This document shows positions 8,198-15,644 of a DNA stretch of 23,658 nucleotides, piece after piece (positions within the stretch are counted from its first letter, which is position 1; every line of letters begins with the position of its first letter). The stretch comes from Sulfurimonas sp. (GTDB lineage: Bacteria > Campylobacterota > Campylobacteria > Campylobacterales > Sulfurimonadaceae), in the NCBI RefSeq assembly GCF_023228785.1, contig NZ_JALOAN010000037.1, positions 1 to 23,658 of the forward strand, in the 5' to 3' direction. The translations under genes and the position numbers were made by a program. Under the pieces are notes generated by a model. That model did no database searches and was not told the DNA's origin. It worked only from the letters and a program-made list of their open reading frames with translations.

Positions 8198-9149
8198 AGT
8201 AAATTACACATTAGTTGGTATCTTAGTTCTTTTTGGGGCCGCGTTGATGATTGCTTTTACTTACTGGCTACTAAAGCCAACAGTAGATGAAGATACCCAA
8301 AAGTACAACATACTCTTTGATGAGTCTATTTTGGGTTTAAATATAGATGCAGCTGTAAAGTACAGAGGTATAGATGTGGGTAAAGTCACAAGACTGAGGA
8401 TAAATCCAGAAGATTCCGAACAAGTAGAAGTTCAAGTAACTATCTTAAAATCAACGCCCATAAAAGAGACCACAGTTGCAAAACTAACATCTCAAGGAAT
8501 CACGGGACTTAGCTATATAAATCTTAGTTTAGGAGATAATAACTCACCACTTCTTGTGGCAAAAGAGGGTGAAAGGTTTCCTGTTATAAAAACAGAAGCT
8601 TCATTTCTTGAGAAGCTCGAAGAATCATTTGGAAGTGTAACCACAAAACTCTCTGAAACACTTAGTAGAACAGAAGAGTTACTAGATGACAAAAATCAAA
8701 AAGAGATAGCATCCATATTAGAGTCAAGCGCATCTTTTATGAAAAAAATGGACAAACTTATGAGTGAGGAGGCTATAGATGACCTTCACTCATCACTTAG
8801 AAATCTAAATAGTGCATCTAAAAAACTAGATGAGCTGATGCCAAAGGTTGATAAGTTTGTAGACAATAGTATAGAGTGGGAAAATAAAGTTTCTAGTTCA
8901 CTAGAGTCCATTATGGGTAGCTATATGGGCATTGAAGAGGCTATGAATGAATTTAAAAAAGCAGTTGCAGGTGGCGAGTTCAATCTAAAAGAGATATCTA
9001 GTGAGATTATTCCAACTATAAATAATACATTTCTTGAATTTGAATATCTTATAATCAGACTAAAAGAGACACTAAATCAACATGAGAGAAGTCCAAGCGA
9101 TATACTCTTTATGCAAGAAGAGATTAAAAAAGGTCCAGGAGAAAAATGA
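8187..9149 (+). CDS. MCE-domain (MlaD-like) lipid-binding protein
   Basis: The protein (320 aa from this start) has one N-terminal membrane helix (about residues 7-30), an MCE domain (about 38-118, with DAAVKYRGIDVGKV and LTSQGITGLSYINL) and a long helical, coiled-coil-prone C-terminal region. MCE proteins form hexameric rings on the periplasmic side of the inner membrane and hand lipids between MlaFE and periplasmic or outer-membrane partners. I chose TTG 8187 because AGGAG at 8177-8181 lies 5 bases upstream. An ATG at 8118 would add 23 residues but deeply overlaps the ATPase gene without a good binding site. A single MCE domain with a long tail resembles MlaD more than PqiB or YebT. Confidence 0.9.
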   Translation: MNNKVNYTLVGILVLFGAALMIAFTYWLLKPTVDEDTQKYNILFDESILGLNIDAAVKYRGIDVGKVTRLRINPEDSEQVEVQVTILKSTPIKETTVAKLTSQGITGLSYINLSLGDNNSPLLVAKEGERFPVIKTEASFLEKLEESFGSVTTKLSETLSRTEELLDDKNQKEIASILESSASFMKKMDKLMSEEAIDDLHSSLRNLNSASKKLDELMPKVDKFVDNSIEWENKVSSSLESIMGSYMGIEEAMNEFKKAVAGGEFNLKEISSEIIPTINNTFLEFEYLIIRLKETLNQHERSPSDILFMQEEIKKGPGEK

Positions 9150-9748
9150 TGAAAAATATCTACCTTATAACTATATTTATATTTTTACTCTCAGGTTGTT
9201 CTATTACAAAACCAGCCATTACTGAATATAGGTTATCTTTAAAAGATTTCAGTTCAAAAAGTTATACAAACACTTGTAAAGATAAGTCCTTAAAAGTCTC
9301 TTCAGCTTTTAGCTCAAACACTCTAATGACCTTAGAGATGAACTATATGCAAGACAAACACAAGATCTACTCATACTCTCAGTCGCAGTGGAATAACTCA
9401 CCAAATCAAGAGATATCTTCACAAATATTTTCAGCACTAAGAGATGCAAAACTTTTTGAGAGTGTACAAAATGCAAAATCTAGAAGCAGAAGTGACTTGA
9501 TTTTAGAGATAAATATACAAGACTTTATGCAGTACTTTAGTGATGATTTGAACTCATCATATGTAAGAATAGTTATGTGTTTTACTCTTATAGATGCAAA
9601 AACAAACAAAAGTATAGCTACAAAAAGTTTTAGCATAATAAAAGATGTTGAAAGCTTGGATGCAATGGGTGGAGTTGAAGCTCTAGATGCAGGACTTGAG
9701 GAAGTTATAAACGAAGGTTTGGAATTTCTTAGTGGGGCTTGTAGATGA
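9146..9748 (+). CDS. ABC-type transport auxiliary lipoprotein
   Basis: A 200-residue lipoprotein: basic N-terminus, hydrophobic core and lipobox LLSGC with the lipidated Cys at residue 18. The rest is hydrophilic and resembles the ABC_trans_aux (PqiC-like) fold, with an EYRLSL-type first strand and a LVLEI-like segment (DLILEINIQDF) before the C-terminal half. Such lipoproteins sit in the periplasm beside MCE systems and may help bridge to the outer membrane. ATG codons at 9146 and 9149 are both usable; the first overlaps the MCE stop as ATGA. The end overlaps pepP by ATGA. Family membership is inferred from position, length and pattern. Confidence 0.75.
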   Translation: MMKNIYLITIFIFLLSGCSITKPAITEYRLSLKDFSSKSYTNTCKDKSLKVSSAFSSNTLMTLEMNYMQDKHKIYSYSQSQWNNSPNQEISSQIFSALRDAKLFESVQNAKSRSRSDLILEINIQDFMQYFSDDLNSSYVRIVMCFTLIDAKTNKSIATKSFSIIKDVESLDAMGGVEALDAGLEEVINEGLEFLSGACR

Positions 9749-11022
9749 TTAAAGAGTCAGAGTATAAAAAAAGAAGAACAAAATTAGCAAAAAAACTCTC
9801 AAACAATTCAGTAGCACTGCTCTTTAGTGCCAAGGCAAAAGTTCGCTCAAACGATACTAACTATTTATACAGACAAGATAGCAACTTCTACTATCTTACT
9901 GGTTTTAAAGAAGATAATGCTTGTTTAGTTTTTTTAAAGTCAAGAAAAAAAATAAAAACTATACTCTTTGTACAAAAAAAAGATGCACAAGAAGAGCTTT
10001 GGAATGGTAAAAGACTCGGAGTTGTTGAGGCAAAGAAGAGATTTTTATTTGATGAAGTGAGAGTTAGTTCAGATCTCAAAAAAAGTGTTAAAGAGTTTTG
10101 CAAAGATAAAGAAAATCTATATTTTGACTTTACAAAAGAGACACCAAAAATAAAAAAGAGTGTAAAAAGAAATTTTATAGCACATTATGATATTTCAATT
10201 TTTATAAAAGAGATGAGGCTTATAAAGTCAAAAGCAGAGATAAAGTTTATTAAAAAAGCTATAAAAATCACAAAAAAAGCTCATCATAATGCTATGAAAT
10301 TTAAAAAAATTGGCAGTGGAGAAAATGAGCTTCTCGCAAAGATAGAGTACACATTTAAGAAAAATGGAGCATATAGTGATGCCTATACCTCAATAGTAGC
10401 TTGTGGAGATAGTGCAAACACTCTTCACTACATTTCAAATAACAAAGATCTAAAAAATAAAGAACTCATTCTTATAGATGCTGGATGTGAGTATGACTAC
10501 TATGCGAGTGATATTACAAGAACGATTCCAGTAAATGGCAAGTTTACAAAAGCTCAAAGAGATCTTTATGAGTTAGTTTTAGATACTCAAAAAAAAGTTA
10601 TAGAGATGATAAAACCAAAGATCTTAAGAAGCGACCTGCAGAAAAAAGCGGAGATTTTACTTGTAGATGGAATGATAAAGCTTGGCATTATGAGTGGTAA
10701 GAGAAACAAACTTATAAAAAAACTTGCACACAAAAAGTACTATCCACATGGAATAGGGCACTGGATGGGTCTTGATGTTCACGATGAGGCACCTTATTTT
10801 GATAAAAACAAAAAAGAGATAGCCCTAAGAGAGAACATGATCCTAACAATAGAGCCTGGAATCTATATAAGTAAAGATGATAAGAACGTGCCAAAGAAGT
10901 TTCGTGGGATTGGGATCCGCATAGAGGACGATATACAAGTCACTAAAAGATCTCATAAAAACCTTTCAAAAAAAATAGCAAAAAGTATAGAAGAAGTAGA
11001 GGCTAAGAGTCGTAGAACTTAA
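9745..11022 (+). CDS. pepP: Xaa-Pro aminopeptidase (M24B)
   Basis: This cytoplasmic metallopeptidase removes an N-terminal residue that precedes proline. The 425-residue protein has an N-terminal AMP_N domain (about 1-125; DSNFYYLTGF is typical) and a pita-bread M24 domain. Its five metal ligands are visible: Asp245 (LIDAG), Asp256 (SDITRT), His335 (PHGIGHWMGLDVHD), Glu370 (TIEPGIY) and Glu394 (RIEDD). AMP_N plus these motifs favours PepP over the shorter PepQ-like or methionine aminopeptidase members. It overlaps the lipoprotein gene by ATGA and closes the plus-strand run. It is unusually rich in Lys and Ile, as expected at low GC. Confidence 0.92.
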   Translation: MIKESEYKKRRTKLAKKLSNNSVALLFSAKAKVRSNDTNYLYRQDSNFYYLTGFKEDNACLVFLKSRKKIKTILFVQKKDAQEELWNGKRLGVVEAKKRFLFDEVRVSSDLKKSVKEFCKDKENLYFDFTKETPKIKKSVKRNFIAHYDISIFIKEMRLIKSKAEIKFIKKAIKITKKAHHNAMKFKKIGSGENELLAKIEYTFKKNGAYSDAYTSIVACGDSANTLHYISNNKDLKNKELILIDAGCEYDYYASDITRTIPVNGKFTKAQRDLYELVLDTQKKVIEMIKPKILRSDLQKKAEILLVDGMIKLGIMSGKRNKLIKKLAHKKYYPHGIGHWMGLDVHDEAPYFDKNKKEIALRENMILTIEPGIYISKDDKNVPKKFRGIGIRIEDDIQVTKRSHKNLSKKIAKSIEEVEAKSRRT

Positions 11023-11031
11023 AAAAGTCAC

Positions 11032-11114
11032 AAAGTGCGAAGCTGAAGCATCGCTTCCAAAAGTCTTGCAACTTCAAAGTGACGCATCTCTTTGAAAGCG
11101 AGGTTTCAACCTCG
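11032..11114. repeat. Palindrome-rich gap between convergent operons
   Basis: Three small inverted repeats follow pepP and precede the end of the nap cluster: a GAAGC/GCTTC hairpin near 11044-11056, TTCAAAG (11073-11079) pairing with CTTTGAA (11090-11096), and CGAGGTT (11099-11105) pairing with AACCTCG (11108-11114). None has a strong T-run, so they are weak or factor-assisted terminators at best. They are richer in GC than their surroundings and could be a short dispersed palindromic element. Confidence 0.5.
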
Positions 11115-11124
11115 TAAAGCTTGA

Positions 11125-11556
11125 CTAGGAGTTATACTTGTAACTCCAACCTGTGAGTTTATGCTCTTTTGTCTCTGTAAACTCATCACTATCTGCTAAG
11201 AAATCCATTACATGCATAAGAACATGAGGAATACTTCGCTGATCTTCTGGTTTTACTAAAAGTAGTGGCATAGCTGTATCTTGAGCACTCATGGAAAATC
11301 CTACTGGCATTAACTGACTCATCAGCTCTTTTGGGTTTTTAATGTTGTAATCTTTTAAAAATTTCTCAAATACTGCATTTTTTATATCTTGTGGTAGCTC
11401 ATCACTTGTGTTTAAAAAGATAGTAAAGTGAATAGGAGTATCCTTAAAGTGACTTGGAGCTGCTGCTGCCATAATAATAAACTCTACATTTTTAAGATGT
11501 GCTTCTATCTCTTGATGCTCGTAATATTTATCTGTTTTTATAGCCTTTGCAATCAA
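11125..11556 (-). CDS. Unrecognised protein, last gene of the nap cluster
   Basis: I do not recognise this 143-residue protein. It lacks a signal peptide, membrane segments and cysteines, so it is probably cytoplasmic and binds no Fe-S cluster or c-type heme. It has an Ala-rich segment (IIMAAAAPS, about 28-36), then alternating hydrophobic strands (IHFTIFL) and helices, and a Met-rich middle. It begins at a TTG that overlaps the preceding stop as TTGA, with GGAG 8 bases upstream, so translation is coupled to its neighbour. Same strand, tight spacing and position after napD argue for a role in nitrate reductase maturation or regulation. That is context only. It could equally be a bystander gene. 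Confidence 0.75.
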   Translation of the reverse strand: MIAKAIKTDKYYEHQEIEAHLKNVEFIIMAAAAPSHFKDTPIHFTIFLNTSDELPQDIKNAVFEKFLKDYNIKNPKELMSQLMPVGFSMSAQDTAMPLLLVKPEDQRSIPHVLMHVMDFLADSDEFTETKEHKLTGWSYKYNS

Positions 11557-11828
11557 CCCTCTTTCTCCTTTGCATCTTCTATCTCTTGTTGGTGTTTAGC
11601 CATAAGAAGTCGTATCTCATCCATAGCTTGTGGAGAGACATTGTCATCTTTACTCCACTTTACTTCATCGATATGACCACCATAATCAGCACCAAACTCT
11701 TCAATCTTTTGTAAAAACTCATCCATATCTAAACAGTTGTGAGATCTTTGAACTACATTGTCTTTTAACTCTATTAGCCAATCTAGTTTTTCATCAACCT
11801 TTATAATCGCTTCAAAGACTACGCTCAT
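11553..11828 (-). CDS. Small unrecognised acidic protein in the nap cluster
   Basis: A 91-residue, strongly acidic, mostly helical protein with one cysteine (SHNCLDMDEF), no signal peptide and no membrane segment. The C-terminal end is a charged helix rich in Lys and Glu. I cannot assign a family. The ATG lies one base after the napD stop codon (TAAAATG), and the gene overlaps the next one by four bases, so it is probably translated as part of the nap mRNA. Small acidic cytoplasmic proteins next to molybdoenzyme genes are often chaperones, and NapD is one. A chaperone or partner role is a guess from context and composition. Confidence 0.75.
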   Translation of the reverse strand: MSVVFEAIIKVDEKLDWLIELKDNVVQRSHNCLDMDEFLQKIEEFGADYGGHIDEVKWSKDDNVSPQAMDEIRLLMAKHQQEIEDAKEKEG

Positions 11829-11829
11829 T

Positions 11830-12225
11830 TTACTTGCTACCTCTTGAAGTATTATTAAAACTTTTTACAAAACTCCCCAAGTCTTTTTTCTTTAAGTCGC
11901 CATTGTAAACTATCTTAGTTGGGTCTACATTGTCATCATTTAACATCTTTGGAACCACATCGGCATTGTTTATAACTTCCATGTGAGCATCGAGTTCATC
12001 TTCACTATAAGCCATCTGCATATCAGCAGATATAACATGAGGGATAGCTTCTATAACCGAGAGTTTTTTCAATTCCTCTTCAACACCTTCTCCCTCTATT
12101 GTGATAATAACTCTACCTTTTTCATCATGTAAGTGATAATCACAAACTTCACAACTCTTTAGGCTCTCTACAACTTCTTCTACATATTTTGGCAGACATT
12201 TAACTACTATACTTGATACATTCAT
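11830..12225 (-). CDS. napD: NapA signal-peptide chaperone NapD
   Basis: NapD binds the Tat signal peptide of NapA in the cytoplasm and holds it back until the molybdenum cofactor is inserted. The first 80 residues match the ferredoxin-like NapD fold: NVSSIVVKC at the start, GRVIITIEGEG in the middle and IEAIPHVISADMQMAYSEDE near residue 75. At 131 residues it is longer than enterobacterial NapD (about 87); the extra hydrophilic tail (about 85-131, rich in Asn, Asp and Lys) is a Campylobacterota-style extension. AAGGA lies 8 bases before the ATG. It lies between the PAS gene and the two unknown small genes, with gaps of one base on each side. Confidence 0.9.
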   Translation of the reverse strand: MNVSSIVVKCLPKYVEEVVESLKSCEVCDYHLHDEKGRVIITIEGEGVEEELKKLSVIEAIPHVISADMQMAYSEDELDAHMEVINNADVVPKMLNDDNVDPTKIVYNGDLKKKDLGSFVKSFNNTSRGSK

Positions 12226-12226
12226 A

Positions 12227-12676
12227 CTATTTTCCTTCGTAAATAATTTTTCTTACTTTTTCGCCATTTTCTTGGCGCATCTTATCATATAACTTTTGAT
12301 GTTTAATCTTGTCTTCTCTACTTACTGGGCTTCTAATAGACTTATACTCAACTAAAACGCCATCTTTAAAAACCCCAGAGACAATGGCATTAACCCAGTA
12401 GTAGCCTTTGTCACTTCTTAGATTTTTAATAACACCTCTCCACTGCTCACCATTATGTAGAGCTTCCCATAGTTCACTGAAAATAGCGCTTGGCATATCT
12501 GGATGCCTTACAATATTGTGTGGCATTCCAATAAGCTCATCTACCTCATATCCACTTATCTCACAAAATGTCTCATTTGCATATGTGATATTTCCATCCA
12601 AATCAGTTCTTGATATGATTGTCTCTTCTGCTGGAACTTCAGTTTCAAACAAAAATTCACTTTCATTATATTGCAT
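12227..12676 (-). CDS. Orphan Aer-like PAS domain protein (probable FAD redox sensor)
   Basis: The 149-residue protein is essentially one PAS domain (about 15-120) with a short charged helical tail. It closely resembles the PAS domain of the aerotaxis receptor Aer: ISRTDLDGNITYAN, SGYEVDELIG, NIVRHPDMP and a GEQWRGVIKN-like turn. Residues Asn34, Arg57, His58, Asp60 and Trp79 fall at the same numbers as FAD-pocket positions I recall for E. coli Aer, so flavin binding is likely. Unlike Aer it has no membrane anchor, HAMP or MCP signalling domain. It lies between napL and napD with AAGGA before its ATG, inside the nap transcription unit. It may report redox state to another protein; the partner is unknown. 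Confidence 0.9.
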   Translation of the reverse strand: MQYNESEFLFETEVPAEETIISRTDLDGNITYANETFCEISGYEVDELIGMPHNIVRHPDMPSAIFSELWEALHNGEQWRGVIKNLRSDKGYYWVNAIVSGVFKDGVLVEYKSIRSPVSREDKIKHQKLYDKMRQENGEKVRKIIYEGK

Positions 12677-12686
12677 ACTTATCCTT

Positions 12687-13640
12687 TTAGTTGATTTTGT
12701 AGTAGTTTAGAGTTGTAGAGTCACTACCTATAAAAAACTCTTTTTCATTTATAAAAAGAATCTTTGAAATAGTTCCCTTGTTTCCTCCAAAATGTCCAAT
12801 AGCACCATGAGTAGATACTTTAAAAACCTCTACATTACTCTGCTCATCATTTGAGTATGCAACTAGCTTTGCACTTGGCGAAATTGCTACACTATAAATA
12901 AGAAAGTCAGCATTTTTGTAAAAGTTTGAACCATTATTTAGGTTATAAACTACTGTTTTTCTATCCTGCCCTGCAGTAGCTATGATGCCTTTTTTGCTAT
13001 CTACTTGAAAAACATTGTCTAAGTTTTGACCTCCTAGCATTTTACTAAATGAACCATCTTCTGTGCTGTGTATTTTTAAGTTGCCACTCTCATCTGCTAC
13101 GACAACTCTAGTTTTTTCATCTATAAGAACAAAGTCAGAAAATTTTGATTGTGAGACTTGGATCTTATAGTTTTGTTTTTTGTTTTTTAGATCATAAGAG
13201 ATAAGTTCATTACTTAAAAGTCCAAGCAAAAGTGTATCTTTATCTAAAAACTTAGCTTTTGCAATAAAAAGACCGTCAGTATAGGGAATAATAAGCTCTA
13301 GTTTTTTATCTCTATATAAATGAATTCTTCTAGCACCTTTCTCGGCTTGAGATAAGATCATAAGCATATCACCCAAAACATCTACGGAGTAGATCTTAGA
13401 GTCTATAACATCTCCCATAAAGTCTGTGATTTGATCTACTTTTATATTTTCTAAGAGCTCTTTGGTCTCAATATCAAAAATATCAACGCTACTCGCATCA
13501 GTTGCACAATAGAGCTTGTCATCATGTGCTACTAGATCTACCACAAAACCACTCGTTTGCATACTGATAGTTGGCTCACTTATCTTTGCAGCACCTAGGC
13601 TACTTACTAATAATAATACGCTTAGAAGTTTATAAAACAT
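12687..13640 (-). CDS. napL: NapL, periplasmic WD40-like beta-propeller of the nap cluster
   Basis: A 317-residue protein with a cleavable-looking signal peptide (hydrophobic to about residue 17, ending SSLGAAK) followed by repeated blade-like strands such as DIFDIETKEL, SGNLKIHS and VYNLNNGS, consistent with a WD40-type propeller. NapL is typical of Campylobacterota nap clusters, where it lies between napF or napB and napD. Its role is unsettled; a contribution to NapA activity or maturation is the usual suggestion. No heme or Fe-S motif is present. The ATG lies within the last codons of napF (11-base overlap), preceded by AAGGA. Confidence 0.87.
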   Translation of the reverse strand: MFYKLLSVLLLVSSLGAAKISEPTISMQTSGFVVDLVAHDDKLYCATDASSVDIFDIETKELLENIKVDQITDFMGDVIDSKIYSVDVLGDMLMILSQAEKGARRIHLYRDKKLELIIPYTDGLFIAKAKFLDKDTLLLGLLSNELISYDLKNKKQNYKIQVSQSKFSDFVLIDEKTRVVVADESGNLKIHSTEDGSFSKMLGGQNLDNVFQVDSKKGIIATAGQDRKTVVYNLNNGSNFYKNADFLIYSVAISPSAKLVAYSNDEQSNVEVFKVSTHGAIGHFGGNKGTISKILFINEKEFFIGSDSTTLNYYKIN

Positions 13641-14157
13641 TTTGTTCCTTTTTTTCTTGGATCTCTATTGCGTAAGTTGGACATCTCCCTATACAAAATC
13701 CACAAGCTGTGCATTTACTCATGTTAATACTAGGCATAAACATGGCTTTAAACTCTATGGCATCTTCTAAACAAGGGTCTTTACATGAAAAACACATCAC
13801 ACCCTCCCAACTAATACACTTAGATATGTTTATTATAACATCTGCATCTATTGGTTTTTTAAATTCTAGCTTTAAAACTCCGTGAGGACATGCTTTTGTA
13901 CACTCATCACAATAGGTGCAGCCACTACTTAAAAAGTCCAAATATGGAGTCTTATCACTCGCTATTTTTATAATATCTTCTTCACAAACAGTGATGCAGG
14001 GTGCCTCGCACTCTATGCACTCTTTGTGAAAAAGAGATATATCCTCATAATAGGGAGGTCTTAATATAATTTCTTTTACTTTTCTCTCCTCTCCTTTTAG
14101 GGATGAAGAGAGAAAGCTAAAAAGCTCTCTCCTTTGCATCTTAGTATTAGATACCAT
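13630..14157 (-). CDS. napF: NapF, cytoplasmic ferredoxin-type Fe-S protein
   Basis: A 175-residue protein with four groups of cysteines for [4Fe-4S] clusters: C-x2-C-x3-C-x3-C near residues 37-47 (CIECEAPCITVC), CTYCDECTKACP, a degenerate CISWEGVMCFSCKDPC and CTACGFCIGRCPTYAI near the end. There is no signal peptide, so it is cytoplasmic. NapF is thought to act on NapA before export, for instance in cofactor or cluster loading. The start lies within the last codons of napB (11-base overlap), and a perfect hairpin brackets the ATG. A second possible start six codons downstream (MQRREL) lacks a binding site. Confidence 0.9.
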   Translation of the reverse strand: MVSNTKMQRRELFSFLSSSLKGEERKVKEIILRPPYYEDISLFHKECIECEAPCITVCEEDIIKIASDKTPYLDFLSSGCTYCDECTKACPHGVLKLEFKKPIDADVIINISKCISWEGVMCFSCKDPCLEDAIEFKAMFMPSINMSKCTACGFCIGRCPTYAIEIQEKKEQNVL

Positions 14158-14170
14158 TAATAGTATCTAA
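14147..14170. other. Hairpin around the napF start codon
   Basis: TTAGATAC (14147-14154) and GTATCTAA (14163-14170) form a perfect 8-base-pair stem with an 8-base loop. In the mRNA the napF AUG sits at the loop/stem edge and the napB stop codon ends the stem. The fold could couple napF initiation to ribosomes finishing napB. Confidence 0.5.
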
Positions 14171-14812
14171 TCCCTCCATTAACTTTGTCCCACTCCAACT
14201 AGATGCACTTGCACCATCTTTGTTTGTAAAGTCAGGCTCAAAATTGTTTTGGACTGCTAAGTCATCTCCTGATTGTGGAGCATGACAAAGTGTACAGTTA
14301 AATCGAGAACCAGCTAGGTGACTCCCAGTAGATTTTATAGAAATATCATCCATGTTTACATTAGTTGTATTTACTATAGCTTTACCATTTTTAGTTAAAC
14401 GACCTTCATTATTCACAGAAGTCGCTGGTCTAAAGTCTGTAAAGTGTGAACTTGGAAGTGGTGTAGCCCCCATAGATTCAGCTACTTCTGGCATATGACA
14501 TGTAGTACATTGATTGTCATTTATAGTTATAATTAACATTCCCTCTATATCATGCGGAATCATAGGTGGAGCATCTTGAAATGCTCTTTTTATCATGTTT
14601 CCACTTCCTGCCACAGCTGTTGAGTAGTTGGCTTGATGACCAATTGTCTCTGCTTCCTCTGCGTACAAGTTAGTTTTTCTAAGTCCTAAGGACTCCTCTG
14701 AAATAGTAGGTTTAACTGTTTCTTGAGATGTAGGTTTAGCATCATTGCCACAACCAACAAAAAGAAGCGCTGCAGTAAATAAACCAACTGTTACTTTGCT
14801 TAATAATTTCAT
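14147..14812 (-). CDS. napB: NapB, diheme cytochrome c subunit of periplasmic nitrate reductase
   Basis: NapB passes electrons to NapA in the periplasm. The 221-residue protein has two c-type heme motifs, CTTCH (102-106) and CTLCH (173-177). His87 in PPMIPHDI and His123 in SSHF are likely distal ligands; the PPxIPH segment is a NapB signature. The N-terminus ends in a lipobox-like LFVGC with Cys21, followed by a hydrophilic Ser/Thr/Pro-rich linker, so this NapB may be lipid-anchored and not soluble. It is longer than enterobacterial NapB (about 150) because of this N-terminal part. GGAG precedes the ATG, one base after the napH stop codon. Confidence 0.94.
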   Translation of the reverse strand: MKLLSKVTVGLFTAALLFVGCGNDAKPTSQETVKPTISEESLGLRKTNLYAEEAETIGHQANYSTAVAGSGNMIKRAFQDAPPMIPHDIEGMLIITINDNQCTTCHMPEVAESMGATPLPSSHFTDFRPATSVNNEGRLTKNGKAIVNTTNVNMDDISIKSTGSHLAGSRFNCTLCHAPQSGDDLAVQNNFEPDFTNKDGASASSWSGTKLMEGLDTINGI

Positions 14813-14813
14813 T

Positions 14814-15644
14814 TTACTCTCCCGTTTTTTTATTTTTCACTAGATTTCTTATCGAAAACCCAAGAGCATCGTCATCACATACTTCTATGCATCTAGCACA
14901 ATTTGTGCATTCTCCCATAAGTACAGGTAAAGACTCTTTACCTATCATATGTAGTACTTGACGCTCTGGACAAACAACTTTACACTTCATACATAGAGTA
15001 CAGTTTTCTTGTGTGTGATGTACTCTTATAAGACTAAACTTTCCTAAGATGGAGTAAAATCCACCAAGTGGGCAGATATGTCCGCACCAACCATTTTTTA
15101 GGACAAATAGATCAAAAAGAAAAATGATAAGCATTGCTGCCCAACCAAAGCCTAAACCAAAAACAATACCTCTATGAACCATAGATATAGGCGATAAAAA
15201 CTCAAAAGCTGTTACACCCATAACCGCTGAGATTATGAGACTAAGAGCCAATACCCAATAGCGTATATTTCTAGATGCTGGTTGTTTAATCCCTTGAACA
15301 CGATCAAAATCTAGCTTTCTTCTTAAAAAATTAGCACTATCAGTTATCATATTTACAGGACAAACCCAACTACAAAAAGCTCGACCGCCTATAATAAAAT
15401 AAAAGAGTGTTAAAATCAACACACCTATAAGTAGATCTGCCGCTAAAACTGCTCCAGCTGCTAGCATTTGGAGAGCTGCGTACGGATCACTCAAAGGAAT
15501 GATTTCAAAAACTTTAGATGAACTAAGGTTTCCCATTAAAATGGTCCATCCCCAAGCATTTGCACCAAAGTACAAAACCAGTAAACTAACTTGTGTAAAC
15601 CTTCTTAAAATGAGGTATCTATAACTGTTCCATAGCGTAGCCAT
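14814..15644 (-). CDS. napH: NapH, membrane Fe-S quinol dehydrogenase subunit
   Basis: NapH sits in the inner membrane and with NapG oxidises menaquinol for NapB/NapA, replacing NapC in Campylobacterota. The 276-residue protein has four hydrophobic helices (about 14-34, 63-87, 126-150 and 160-180). Two CxxxCP motifs face the cytoplasm (CSWVCPV and CGHICPLG), and two C-terminal [4Fe-4S] motifs follow (CTLCMKCKVVCPE and CTNCARCIEVCDDD). This is the complete NapH layout. The ATG overlaps the napG stop codon as TAATG, indicating coupled translation. Confidence 0.95.
   Translation of the reverse strand: MATLWNSYRYLILRRFTQVSLLVLYFGANAWGWTILMGNLSSSKVFEIIPLSDPYAALQMLAAGAVLAADLLIGVLILTLFYFIIGGRAFCSWVCPVNMITDSANFLRRKLDFDRVQGIKQPASRNIRYWVLALSLIISAVMGVTAFEFLSPISMVHRGIVFGLGFGWAAMLIIFLFDLFVLKNGWCGHICPLGGFYSILGKFSLIRVHHTQENCTLCMKCKVVCPERQVLHMIGKESLPVLMGECTNCARCIEVCDDDALGFSIRNLVKNKKTGE

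Noticed and set aside
11428..11676. Plus-strand 82-codon ORF across the two unknown nap-linked genes
   Set aside because: Cys/Ser/Phe-rich antisense frame without a ribosome binding site; the minus-strand genes have tight operon spacing.
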